Notes under the pieces: generated by a model
The model's input: the letters and a program-made list of their open reading frames with translations, nothing else
Databases searched by the model: none
What the model was told of the DNA's origin: nothing
Made by a program: the position numbers and the translations under genes
DNA from: Bugulina stolonifera
Lineage: Eukaryota > Bryozoa > Gymnolaemata > Cheilostomatida > Bugulidae
DNA length: 64,000 nt
NCBI GenBank assembly: GCA_935421135.1
Contig: OW285195.1
Span: 3,100,001 to 3,164,000 of the forward strand
Direction: 5' to 3'
Shown here: positions 31,801 to 44,800 of the stretch, one piece after another
Position numbering within the stretch: the stretch's first letter is position 1
Layout: each line of letters starts with the position of its first letter

Positions 31801-34800
31801 ATGGTCAATCATAAGTTATTGATAATAATTAGAAGTTGTCCTCTATTAATTTCTCTTCCTGAAGTGAAGAGGGTAACTTCTAATTATGATCAATAGCTGC
31901 TTATGAGTGGCAATATCTTAGGGCACATCCATACAATCATGTACCAGAGAGGGTATACCTAATAGGGTGCTGACAGTTGGTACAGGTGCTTGGTAGAATA
32001 GTGATATATTGACATATTGTGTCATTAGATAATTCTACTGGGTTAGTTTTCTCATTGGTAGCTCATGATGAGTCTCTTATCATCTTATTAGTCGGTCTCC
32101 AGAAGATCACAATCCTTGTAAATACAAACAGTAGCTAATAAGACAGAATATACAGTACATATACAGAAGTTCAAGGTCAACATTGGATCAGTCACTTAAT
32201 TGCATACTCATTAGTATAATAGTAGTGAATGTTTGGACTACCTATGATACATTATAATAACCTACATGTGTACAGTACATTTGATGTTGGTTCTATCATA
32301 ATCTAGGGAAGGGGGGGGGGGGGGGTGCAAGTAATACGTTGTGCTATATATATGTACCATGAGAATGTATAATTAAATAGTATGAACTGATACTAATCAG
32401 CAACCATGTATATGTAGGCCTACATGTATTATTTACATTGTAGTATAATACTCTAATAATAATATCAACATACATGTACATATATGTATAATATAATGAT
32501 GTGATAATATCATAGTAACTATAAGATCATAAATATGCACCTTTGTGATGTATAATGTATCTACATCTACGTGTATTATGTGCGTTAAAACATTAAGGAA
32601 ACTACTTCATATGTGTATATTCACAATTTAGAGGTATTGAGCTTCAATTTGAGCTATTGGTTGTCTTCGTGGTCCTAGTATATTCAGAGATATAACCCCC
32701 AGAAATCTACCCAGTAGAAAAACGTTCGTACAAACTTAGCTAGATGAGAAACCATTGTGGTGACTTTTGACCTGTGATGTTGATGCCAGGTCGCCACACC
32801 ACTGTAGTAGTAATTATATAGTAGCCTTCACTAATAAATATATTTTAATCTATGGTAAAATATCCAATATTATTTGAGCAATTTATAGCCTGGAGTATGT
32901 TCTAGTCACTGCCAAATTATTTGTGGGAAGCTACCCACAGGTTCCAAGCACTTAGTAAAAATGATTGTGACACAGTCAATGCTGTTGGACAGCGTGCAGC
33001 GATGTTTTCATTGGCGTGCATTGCATGGAAAACATCCAAGCATGTGTTCCTAATTACAAAACCAGTTGTGGTTCTTAGATATGCTGACACTTTTATTGTT
33101 ACTGACTTATTCACTTTTGATCAAATGCTATTATTAGTGATTAATCACTTCATCATAAATGTAATGTAAACAAATAGCTATAGCGATTCAGTAAATGTCT
33201 GGCTTTATTTCCCCATGGTACCTACGTCATAGCCTACAACTGCAAGCGTTTTTGGAAATGGTCCAGTTTGACAACTCATATTTCTTGAACCCCTGGGTCT
33301 AGGAGGTCAAACAAATACTCAAATGGAAGCTCAATACTTGTAGACTTTGAATATCAACATTAAAACGTGATTTCCTTAATGCTTTAAGGCATTGTATAGG
33401 AGTGTAGAAACGATATCACATGTATATGTACATGTACGTGTAAAAGATACCGCTGCATATGTCATTGTATAAACTAATAGTATAATAATTATGTACACTT
33501 GTATATGTATACACTGCATTATGTATATTACATGTACATATTCTCCTTGAATATAATTGTACATGTACATCATACATTGTAAATGTAGATAAACATTTGT
33601 ATGTACAGTATTAAACACTAGCATATGCATTATAATCATACTAGTACACAATTCACATGATTGCTATATTGCACATACAACATAATATACATGTGCAGTG
33701 TATTATCCATGTATAATATAATGAATGGTGCATATTGAATATTGCAAAATGTATAATATTGACACTACATGTTGTACACGTACATGTATTGTACAGTAAA
33801 TACATTATACATTGTAGATAAACATGTACATGTATATGTATTGTACATACAATATTAGTAATACATGACATCATATAAACTACGAGTATAGTATGCCTGC
33901 ACAGTTACACATTATTGTAATTGTTATTATAGATAAGGAGGGATATCTGGGACAGAAACTGCTGAGAATACCCAAGTCTGTTCAGTTTACTGATACACTA
34001 CTTACTGCTGATGGAGATCACTGTTATACAGTAAACATTGCTGTAGATGGTAGAGTTCTGTGTGTGACATCAGCTGGTATGAAGATTATAGATCCTGGTA
34101 CTCTGAATGTCATCAAGTCAGTAAAGGACACCAATACAGTAGAGTGGAGGGAGATCATTCAACCGTGTCATGATATGATTGGACGCTGGTATAACATGGA
34201 AGAGGAATCACATGAAGTTGCACTTCTAAACCCAAACAGCCTGCAGAAGATTAGAACCGTCTATAAGACCACCCAAGGTGACCTCAGTAGAATAGCTCAG
34301 CATGGCTCTGATGTGTATATAACTGATAGTGAGGAAAATCTACTGATAGTCTGCTCTCTGATTGACAACAACAGAGTGCTGAAGTTACCACTTGCAGATA
34401 TGGTGAACCCAGTACCAATCTGTGTACTTCCTTACTCCACCATTCTAATAGGAGACTGGGTAGAAGATGGTAAAGTGATCAGATACACCCTGGACAAGGC
34501 AGCAGGACAGCTCATTAAAGTGTGGACATCTCATCCTATAGATGAACCAACTGGTATAGTCTATGATAACAGAGATGAGCTGATATATGTGAGCACATGG
34601 GGAGGACAAATCCACATAATTTCTCTTGAAGGTAAATAAACATATCCTTGGTAATTACTTGTGATAAAGTATCTAACAGTTATATTCAATTATATCACTT
34701 GTACATGTATAATATACAACATAGTGAGTATGTACATACAATGTATAAGTTATAGAATGGTATATTATAATACATGTATTAAGTTAGAGATACAGTACAG

Positions 34801-35737
34801 GGAAACTAATTGGATATGTACAATCGTACAAATGTACATCATTTTCATCACTTTGCAATGTACGTACATGACATCTATACATCGCTGCCTCAATGTTCAA
34901 ATGTTCTAAATGATTTTTGAATTAAATTGATCGTCTTGTGTAAGTTGGTAGTTTACACACTCATGTTTACCGAGTAAGTGATTTTTTGCTCTTATCCACA
35001 ATATTTACCTCTATATGCAATTAGCCAATTGTTCTCTTCATTGAAAAATTTCAAAGTTTTAATGATGGAGGGCTTCAAAAGTTGATTTTCAAAATTGGCA
35101 TTTTGACCATTTAGAACATTTGAACATTGGGGCAGCGACATGTATACTATAGTCTATATAGAAATTATATATATGAACATTGTATATTAGATATCAAATA
35201 GCATACATATAAACTATATACTACAGAATAACTTAATATATATTCCATTGTGTTCTGTACAACATGACATGTACATGTAGGTATAAGATATATTATTTCA
35301 TAATCACTATTATATACATGTACATGTATATAATAGTATATATAGTGTTGTAGATATAGATATATATTCAGATGTACATATATATTATATATTATAATTT
35401 TAGTGTCTTCTGTGTAATGCTATTATATTATATTATTATACAATGGTGTTCTATGACATGTATTACTGACTGGTACATGTATTATTATATGCTATTAATC
35501 TGTTGAATGTTAACAATTATTCTACAATGTAATGTATGACCATATTAACAAATATTACATCATGTAGTCGTTGCATAATCATATACTGTTATTATTATAT
35601 TCACAGGATCAGTGCTGAGAACTATATCAGGTGATGTAGTCGTGAGTTATGTACATGATATAGCAGTGACACCTGGTGGTCAGATACTTCTAGCTTGTCT
35701 CAAGGAAGGTTTAAAGAGATACAGATTGAAATACTGA
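25837..35737 (+). CDS. TRIM-like protein: RING, B-box, coiled coil, beta-propeller
   Basis: Seven exons: 25,837-26,009, 29,273-29,453, 29,935-30,139, 30,426-30,631, 30,972-31,248, 33,933-34,631 and 35,607-35,737. All borders are GT-AG and all phases agree, giving 623 residues. The RING finger (CGYC ... LPCLHVFCLPC ... CSEC) covers about residues 10-57 and would bind an E2 enzyme. B-box-like zinc ligands follow (YCDLCEE, then CAQHPDHPEKEACSVCHTRFC), then a coiled coil in exons 4-5, then an NHL-like propeller in exons 6-7. This is the architecture of TRIM-NHL E3 ubiquitin ligases, where the propeller recruits substrate or RNA. The start is the ATG in CAAGATGGC; an upstream in-frame ATG at 25,786 is possible. 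Introns 1 and 6 carry transposons. Confidence 0.82.
26583..27592 (+). mobile_element. Solo LTR-like element B
   Basis: About 1,010 bp, closely matched by 50,135-51,146. It starts near TGTGGTGAAACAG and ends near CTCAAAAACATTACA. It contains TATATAAGGCAGTG near 27,092 and AATAAAGCAACATC near 27,148, a promoter and poly(A) signal spaced as in an LTR. It has no internal genes and lies in intron 1 of the TRIM-like gene. Target duplications are ambiguous (TTAT on both sides is possible). Confidence 0.6.
27593..28530. mobile_element. Inverted pair of Tc1/mariner transposase fragments
   Basis: Two copies of the same transposon 3' end face away from each other around a centre of about 100 bp: about 27,593-28,010 on the minus strand and about 28,113-28,530 on the plus strand. 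The plus copy reads DNAPRHHAKIVKEWM, IPWSAQSPDLNHIANLWQ and NKRQLIEKIIGAWD, the C-terminal part of a Tc1 transposase with its second catalytic Asp and the SPDLNxIxxxW motif. Only the end of the gene is kept and the left copy is frame-broken. Both arms continue past the gene into matching non-coding sequence. Confidence 0.75.
30684..30741. repeat. 58-nt perfect palindrome
   Basis: Two perfect 29-nt arms with no spacer, centred between 30,712 and 30,713 (AGCATT/AATGCT), in intron 4 of the TRIM-like gene, 53 bp after the donor. Confidence 0.9.
31249..33932. other. Intron 5 of the TRIM-like gene
   Basis: No exon seen. It holds a fragment of LTR-like element A near 31,505-31,560 (GGGCCGGCCCTCTTTACATG), a 17-nt G run near 32,310, and a 65-codon minus-strand frame (32,917-33,114) that I cannot identify. 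Confidence 0.5.
34883..35137. mobile_element. 255-bp MITE in intron 6
   Basis: Inverted ends CGCTGCCTCAATGTTCAAAT and CGCTGCCCCAATGTTCAAAT match for about 30 bp with one difference near the tip. ACAT occurs directly at both sides (34,879-34,882 and 35,138-35,141). The empty site is visible in copy 1 of the duplication near 16,980, so the insertion is confirmed inside this window. Confidence 0.88.
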
Positions 35738-36597
35738 AATCCTGTACATGCTAGACTCTATAACATGATCAGTGAAAGGGGCTGGTCATAGTAGATAATA
35801 TAGAGTGACAGGCTTATGGTTATCCCAGAGCTGCTACAGTTGATATTTTAACAGATAATACTATATTTAGAATAAATTTCGACTTTCTATACTGACTACA
35901 TGATAAAGATAATTAATGAAATGAATGATGTCTTAGTATTAGGAGTTATTCTCTCATTGTTTAATGTATTGCTTCATATTAATATTATTGATATCTACCT
36001 ATATACATTGTACATGGCTTGTGTTATGATTCCATACAATTTCATGGTTTATATTTACATTGTATTAATCAGGTAAACAATTGTTCTGTGACTTGTGTTT
36101 AGTTATAATAAATCATAATAATATAGATCAATAGACGATAAATACACCTATAGAAGATAACACTACAGCTCTCTTATATACTGGTCAGATGAAATATTGG
36201 AATAACATGTACAAAATAGTAGTTACCTTCTGCCAGCAATAACAGTGCTCAGGAATATTCACAAACTTGTACAAGTTACCATTACAGATACAGCAGTGAA
36301 GTCTGTAAAATCATTAGACATCAGATTTCTATGGTACTTGTTCTATGTAAACAGATTGAATTCAAGTAATTTCTCTATGAGGCATCAAGTAAACAGTTGC
36401 CTCCTGTTAACAGAGTTGTATTGGAAGCTGCATTAAATAGTGTTCACTGGTCAAGTGTGGACAAGAGAAGACAACTCAACTTACATTAGTACAAGAACAC
36501 AACAGACCAGAGAAAAGAGAGGCAGCATTGGACATACATGTACATACAAATCTGTTGATATACACATAGTTTAAAGAGTTCTGTAACAAAAGCAATG

Positions 36598-36833
36598 TCA
36601 AGCATGACACCAATCACCAATTCACCAGTCAGGCTGTGCGCTTTGTCGACAGTCACAATGAAAGATGTACAGACAAAATTTGTAGGTTGCTTTGTTTACA
36701 CAGAGAAACACACCACTTGACACCAATCTACTATCACCTGCTCATCTGTTACAAGGTGGAGTTATAAGAACTCAGTTAGATGCCCTTTCTTTGGGATCAA
36801 GGTCAAGGGCTATGATGTTGCAATAATCAAACA
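36598..36833 (+). pseudogene. Retroelement integrase fragment, copy 2
   Basis: Diverged copy of 18,479-18,714 with small deletions that break the frame; the stretch before SPAHLLQG is still recognisable. It came with the segmental duplication, so the retroelement remnant is older than the duplication. Confidence 0.55.
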
Positions 36834-38890
36834 AAAACTAGAATTAATAAAGAGAAAGCATAGCTACCCAGTAACCTATCATAATAATTACTGATGCTAT
36901 TTCTGTGATATTACTATAATATGCAACTATTGACAATTCATGGTATGAGCTCCCCATTAGATTCTCAATACAAGTTCAACTACAATGTACATGTTTTGCA
37001 GAACCTATTTTAGTATTACATGTATAAAATATATATAGAAGAAAGTAGTATACTTGTCCTATATGGTGTGGCCACACAAAATACTGGACCTACCAAAACC
37101 AGCAGTCGTTTACTGCCAGCAAAACAAAAGCACAGAAATGTCTTAAAACTTGCACAAGTTTTTATACCGTTGTGTGTATATTAGTGAATTATGTGAAGTC
37201 ATTAATTTTGTTCACTACAACAATGTACTCTATCTTTGTAAACAGTTTGAATTAAATACTTCCTCCATTAGACAAAGTAGGCAGTTGCACCTTGTTTACA
37301 GGGTTATGTTCAAAGCAACATTTAATAGTGTTAGCTGGTCAAGTGTGAGATAGAGAACACAACTCTACATATTGTAGTGCAAACACAACAAACCTCACTA
37401 AGAGAGGCTGATTATGTTCTTCAACACCACCATAAATTACAAGGGAAGATAATTTCTACAACTACCAGTGTACCGGTTGTGCGAGGATAATTCAAGAGGG
37501 GACCATCTAAGACTTACCTTTTAAAAATATGACTTACTTATACTAACTTTACACTTACCTTAATTAGCATCTACTTCGAATCAGTATTAAGGGAAAACTC
37601 CAATTACGAATGTCAATGTCCAATGAATATCATAGAATGCAAGGTTTGTCTGTAGATCCAAACAGTCAGGCGTATATGGAGGAAAATTATCAAGGGAAGA
37701 GAGGAAGGTAGATCCAAGGACGACGATGACGGTTGACTCTAAGGGGTATTATGTTGAACAAGCAGGAATTATTCAGTCGTCTTTGGTAAAAGGACCAGTA
37801 CAGAATAGTTCACAGAGCAGGCAGTTCACATAAGTCAATATAAAGTTGTCTAGACTTACCACAATTAAATTACTTAATTACGTAAGTATTTCATCAAGTC
37901 TTCAACTAAATTATAATACAAATATTCCCGGAGTAGTGCTATTACAACTTCAGTTTACTCAATTTGCAATCCTTAACTGACCAAGAGTACTAAATTCCAC
38001 TTTATCATGAGTTTCTATTTAACAGTTTCAACAATAACTTATTTTACATCTCCATTTTAAGCATTACTTATATCTATCTCAATAGTCATTGATCTGTGTA
38101 CACTTCAATATAGCTTACAATCACGTATTTACTACTATCTCATGACATGTAAGATCAATAAACCATATCTTTCATTTGCAACACTTGTATATCTATATTT
38201 GACTTGACAATAATTATTCACTCTATTTAGACAAATCACTTAATTCATTTATTACGTCTACTTAGTTGCACTACTATAATTATTATATACACTGTACGTA
38301 TACGTGTATTAGGATACCAATAGAAATACTACAACGAACAATTATGAAACAATCCGAATCAATCTATTGACAAGGCAGTAAAATAATAAACATTGACTTT
38401 CTACTAGTACAAATTAACAAGTGAAGTATGCATAATTATTGTGCTAAAATATTGTCAGGTGTTAAGGGAGCTTCTATTTCAATTTAGAGAAAATTTTATT
38501 GGCTAGTTAAGAAAGACACTGTGTATTCAATAATATGATAGAGAGTTAGTCTATGTAACTGGGTAGGGTTACAATTTATTGTCTTTGTGTTTTTAGAAGA
38601 GAGAGGGCCTATACATGTACTAATGTAGATAACACTCTGTGGTGTATAATATTGTTGTCTTTTTCTTGTACGGAGAGAAGATAACTTCTTGATGTACAAT
38701 TATACTGACATTTGCTTGTTAGGAGAGGAGATAACTTCTTAATGTATAATATATTGTCTTTGGTTGTTTCTCGAAAACAGAAGTATAAATCACCCATCAC
38801 AAGCTTTTTAAAGCTCCCATCCCATACACACTTGATGGAGGGAGGGGAGGGGGTGTACTCTATCCTGTGTATCTTCACCCCAAACACCCG

Positions 38891-41869
38891 AACTCTCTTG
38901 CTGATTTGCTGTCAGAGCTACCAGGCAAAATAAGCTTTAAACTCTATAAATTTATAATTAAAATTACATCATCAGCAGCATAAGCCTACAACTAAATCCA
39001 CACTATTCCTGCTATTTTAAGTTTCAATCCAGAGTGTACTGTTACAAGGGCAGATAGCACCACTGTATTTCCTTGCGTTATTACATTTCTCAACAGCAAA
39101 TGTCCAATCTTAGTGGTCTAATAAATGGAGAGTGGACACATTTATATCTGGCTACTGGGTATTAGTGCTTAGTGCTACGGTGTGGCCACTGTTATAGTGT
39201 AGTGTGATGTACATTCAGAGAGACAACTGAAGTTGGTAGCATATAGTTGAAGTCCCTTAATGTCACTTATGGTACTTGGCTATGTTTACTTTAATGGGGA
39301 GGAGGGGTAGTGGTATGTATTGAGGAGTTTTCAGTCAATGGATTATCTTGTGTTTATACATATTTAACCGATTTAGAGGATTTTAAATTAGACATAGAAG
39401 AATAGACTCCACAGATTCTCAACTGTCACTATTGATAGTCAACTGGATATAGCTGGATATCCTGGAACATATATCTAACATTAGTAGCATGTGCTTTCCA
39501 TTCTTATTATGCATGGGATTTCCACTCTTACGATGCATGAGATTTTCCTCATAAACAGCCCTTCCCCTTGGATATAATGTAATGTTGTTTCCTTCCATAA
39601 CATTATCATATTATACTTGATATAATGCTGAACATGCTTGATACAATGTATATTGATGCTTAGCTGTCTTACATTGTACATGTACATATGTTTATCTATC
39701 TTGTATATTATTTGTATGTTTTAATTTCTAATTACAGTTTCATAAACATTTAATACAATATTGGGAGGGGATAGCTACCCACCCTTACTAACTATTGTAA
39801 TGACTATAATATTGTACTATCGGGTGTAGAGTTTAGCTGATCTCCACAGTAGAATAAGATAAAGTTACATGTTTGTAATAGAAAGCACTCGTCATTTTAT
39901 ATATAAAAGGGTGGACTGGTTAGGTGATAGTGTCAGTGTATAATATAAACGTACGTAAAAGCATATAATAACTTGCTAAAATACATTATACAATATAATA
40001 ACTATTATAGGCATACCTTTGCCTGGATTTTTTAAAACAGATATAAAAGTGCATTATTACAGTATAAGTTAACTATTACTAGTTTGAATGTGCTGAAAAT
40101 CTTCAATTCTCTTACTTTCAACAATTCCTTTACGATACAATGTTGGTGGATAATTTCCTAACCACATACATGTTTCCATACTTCAAAAAGCCTTTAATAG
40201 CCATGAGAGATTATCTTCCCTTGTTTATTCTCTGCTTGTAAATAATGAGAGGAAGTATAATAATACTGGCCAATATGGCGGCACTTCCTGCAGCAATTAG
40301 TCCATGCTGCTCCTCTGTACTTTCTGATATGTAGGCTACAAGCAAACAGTAGAATGACTGTTACTTTACATTCTACATGTATATTGTATAGATACTGCAT
40401 AGTCACACTATGTTACTCCATTACAGCATTATCGTGTTACTGCACTACTGTGTTATTGTGTTAATGCGTTCGCCGTGTTACTGAGCTACTGTATTACTGT
40501 GTTGCTGTGTGTGCTGATTACTGCATTACTGTACAGTAATGTGTTACTGAGTGTGCTGTGTTATTGCGCTACTGCATTACTGTGTTACTGCATTACTGCA
40601 TTACTGTGTTACCGTGTTACTGCATTACTGTGTTACTGCATTACTGTGTTACCGTGTTACTGTATTACTGTGTTACCGTGTTACTGCGCTACCGCGTGTG
40701 CTGTGATGATGGCTTAGTCTCCAGACCGAGTCACTTGCGTGTAAATATGTTAACTACTGACACTGCATGCAGGTGACATAGCTAGGTAATCATTTGTGTG
40801 TGATGTGAATTCTTACATGCATGGACCCAGATTCTTGCTATTTGTTTGAAGTTATAATATCTTACCTATTATCAATCTACCATTGTTAGTACGGACAGTT
40901 GTTTATAGTAACCTGTGTCACATACTTCTGTTCAAGGTACATGTATGTAAGTACATGTAGATAAGTATGAAGTCCAGTAGCAAGATCGCACAGAATTAAG
41001 TAGGTATTCTTACAATTATTATGAAAAATCTACTCATTCATAAGAAGCAGTGTTCCAAGTGTGGTTATACGGGAGTGTGCTGCGTGTACCCACCTCCAAT
41101 TTAGTGGGTGCACAGCCAGCAGGCGTGTACTCTCATGTTTTCCCAAGGTTAGGGCGGTGAAAACGTTGAGAATTTTAAATTGCAGTTGAGCTAATCTGCT
41201 TTGATTCTCAGCCCATTAGTGCATTAGTTAGTTGCTAGTTGCTTTAGTACAGGTATAGCACCCTTACTGACTGCGGCCAGTGCGGCGCCTCATCTAAAAC
41301 ATTGAGAAGTCGCCAACCGAGTGAATTTAATATCCTGATCCAATTGGTTCCTAAAGCTTTTTCCATTTCGATATTAATAGGTCTTACAAAAAACATATGA
41401 GGAATAGGTGATAGATAATATTCATGGCAAACATTTGTATATTAGCAAATCCTAAGTACTACCGTTGACCGGTAAACGGTAGTACTTAGGATGCCAGAGA
41501 CGCATAACATTTTAGATTTTGACAGAATATCGGGGGGGGGGGGGGGGATAAATCTAAATTTTTCAAACAATTTCTGCATGCACTGTGTACCCATCTCGTT
41601 TGTTCCACTTCGAACACTGATCAGCAGTCATAGGCCCCGCCCACTAAGAGCAAAACACTGGTCAGGTCAAGTATTCTCTAAGTATCCCAGGCAAAGTTAG
41701 ATAATAAACTAACTAAAACTACCTGCTAACAGCAATATACAAATAATAATATAAAGATAAAATCTTGATCCGACCCACCCTGGAGCAGATTTCTGGCAAT
41801 TGACTGCAACAACTACATGTATAAGCACTCTATTCTAGATGGAGTTAAAGACTCCAGGTTTTTGTATAA
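38891..41869. other. Intergenic region with simple repeats
   Basis: No supported gene. About 40,420-40,700 is a TGTTACTGCATTACTG-type minisatellite. A perfect 18-bp inverted repeat with an 8-nt loop lies at 41,449-41,492, and a G run near 41,532-41,547. About 41,042-41,140 is an inverted relative of 48,870-48,960. Confidence 0.5.
40420..40700 (+). repeat. TGTTACTGCATTACTG-type minisatellite
   Basis: Irregular tandem array of 8- and 16-bp units (TGTTACTG, CATTACTG, GTTACCG). Long open frames across it are artefacts. Confidence 0.8.
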
Positions 41870-44800
41870 TTATGATATACATACATGTACATTGTACATA
41901 TCCTCAACTGCTGGCAAAGAAAATTTCAAATAATGAACCAGTAATGACATAGATTGTAGAGTGTCATCGTTGAGTGAACAGACTGAAAAAGAGCTGTACT
42001 TATGTACATGTATTTTGTGTGATTTTGCTGCAGAATACACCAACATAGAATATGAAATACCCATTCTATGCAACGTACCTGTTTCTCCCTCGACATTATA
42101 TGTACAAAGTATTGTAGATTTCACTTACTATAGAGAGAAGTGCCCAGAAGTGACCCTAGTCCAGCAGCTAGCAGTTCCAGACCAAATAATAAAGGTAACA
42201 GTCTTTCACCACAGAAGTCTAACACCACAGCCAGTAGATTTCCAAGAGACATGGCAAATGATACTCCCCATATAGCTAGGAAAGTGTAGTATACCTCCTA
42301 GAGATCAATGATATATAATTATGGAGTGTAGCATACCTGCTAGAGATCAATGAGACATGTTTATGGAGTGTAGCATACCTGGTAGAGGTCAATGAGACAT
42401 GTTTATGGAGTGTAGCATACCTGGTAGAGGTCAATGAGACATGTTTATGGAGTGTAGCATACCTGCTAGAGGTCAATGAAATATGTTTAATTTAATCTAT
42501 CATGATATCTGATATCATGATAGATTAAATTGTATAAATAAGACCCTTGGGGTTGGTCGGACACGCAAGTCTCACTGCGATACTTGCTTGCTTCACTTGA
42601 ATATATTAATTACTAATGATAGTTCACTATGGTCGTGCATGTGCATGACCTCTGGTGGTGAAAGCATGTTACAGGAAGTCTGTGAGGAGTTGTGTTTCCT
42701 TGCATGGAGGAGATATTTCCTGTTCCAGAAGGGATTCCGATACCTGTATAGCCTGAGTTCCAACACACATCAAGTAGGTGCTGTGGGTACTTGACCCACT
42801 CCACCCTGGGTCAGGGTGGACGGCCTAAGGCTATGGCTCTACCCCAGAAGCAATGCCGGGGACCCAGTCCCTAGATCCTAGCACCACAATGCCGGTATCG
42901 GGACTGCCAGCATAGTCACATACATGAATATTTAAATTTGCATTTAACAAACATTTGCATTAACAAAATAACAATTGCCACCATTATGGTTAAAAGCGGA
43001 GTGTGTCACCTCCAAAAATTTAGCATGAAATTACTGATTCGACACGGTTATATTCAAAATTGAGAGAACAGGACAAACCATGCAATAGCAGACAACTTCG
43101 GCATAATTCAGCTTTTTTTAAATGCAGAAAAAACCGAATCCAAGTGCAAAATCAAAACCGCCCAGCACTAATCATCCCATTCAGGTTCATGGCAGAGGGA
43201 GGAACACAACTCCAACTTTACAAGCTTGATAAAAATGTGAACTACTAAACCTACCTTGATATTAGAGAAGGATATAGCAATGGTAGCACTTCCATATACG
43301 GCGACAGTGACAAATCTTAGAATAAGTCTGTCAAACTTGAGTGGACTTAAAGCTACGGCTAGTGCACTCCCGACTAACTTGGCCACACCTACAAAATATG
43401 GTGACAAATTCTTACAATAATTTGGCTTTCTTTGGACTTGAACTCATAAAAATAAATTTTCGTGGCCCAGAGTGATTGCAATAGTCATACCAAGCACTGT
43501 AATGGAGAGTGCTACCTCCTTTTCTCCGAGCCCGATTCTGTTTACAATGTAGTCATTAATTAGAATATGAAAGGCTGTGTTGGTAGAGTTCCACAAGAAC
43601 GAGTTTACCAACAGACTCCAAATCTGTATGTATAACATATTCATTAGTGTATGGATTGATTATTTGTGTATATTATATCTTTATAAATACTGGATTTGTA
43701 AGAGAACTATCTACTGTATAATCTACATGTACAGACACTTCTAATGTGACATGACACTTCTACAAGATTATACAATGTACTATTAATAGAATATTACAAT
43801 AAATCCATATTGTACTAAAGCCAATATATCTATCAGTACCTGAGGACACTTGACCAGAATAAGAATATCATGTTTCAGCAAATGAACATCTGAGTGCTGT
43901 TTAAGTACAACAGAGGCTACAGCTGTTGAATCTCTGTCTATCTGTAAAATATAAGTCTGGTAGTTAATGTCTTTCCATAACCAAACCTCGTTTACCTGGT
44001 GGTTAAACTGATAAGCAACCAATCAGTGATCTATCTAACCTCAGCACAGTCTCTGGTGGTAAAATGCACAGAGTTTGCCCATATACAGCATATACAGCAT
44101 ACCGTGAGTCATACCCATATGGGAATGTAGCTTAGGAAAATATCGACTGATGGATAATATATGTGTACGTAAATTAAATTTAACTAATGCATGTGAGTGT
44201 TTGATATTTACTATGTCAATTACTAATAGAGGAAAATTCGGTCCAAAAAGCCATTAATAGGAGGTAGTGAGACTAATCCTCAGGTCTCTATGAGAGGTTT
44301 CTGGTATGCATGGAACTACAGTATTTTGTCACACCAATACAATTTATACAGCATCTAGGAAGTATCAAAATTAACTCTGTCATACCTCTTCTCCTGTCTT
44401 ATTGTTCTTTTTCTCGTCCACCAATTCCTCAGAGCTCTGAGTTGTCCAAACTTTCATATCCAAATCCTGATCTACTTTGAAATGTGATGATACTTAGGTT
44501 AAATCTTTACATGCATACAAAGACTTGAGTAAAATATTCTGATACCTAACAGGTTATCTCTCCGATACAGTAAATGGAGAGGTGAGTGATGCTATGAATA
44601 ATCAACTACAGGTTAATGGTTCGTAATCCTCTTATATTACATGTACATACTGTATACCATAATGAGTTACATGTACTTTTACAGGTAGCTCATATTCTGT
44701 GTGTCTTACTTTACCTACAGGAGTCTAATCTAACTCGGACGTCGTCTCTTACCATTCAGTTCTACAGAGGCAGGAGTTTCTGGTTCAAGGAAAGAAATTC

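Larger units (their letters stand above)
33655..38890. repeat. Segmental duplication, copy 2
   Basis: Partner of 15,765-21,590. It begins in intron 5 of the TRIM-like gene and extends about 3.1 kb past its stop codon. Confidence 0.85.

Noticed and set aside
32917..33114. 65-codon minus-strand frame in intron 5 resembling a transposase tail
   Set aside because: No catalytic motif or terminal repeat could be tied to it.
41961..42275. 104-codon plus-strand frame
   Set aside because: It is the antisense of transporter exon 8, whose minus-strand frame encodes membrane helices with matching splice sites.
43000..43150. Possible relative of the foldback arms (TAAAAGCGGAGTGTGTCACC against TAAAAGCAGAGTGTGACAAC)
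   Set aside because: Similarity is limited to about 25 bp and the rest cannot be aligned by eye.
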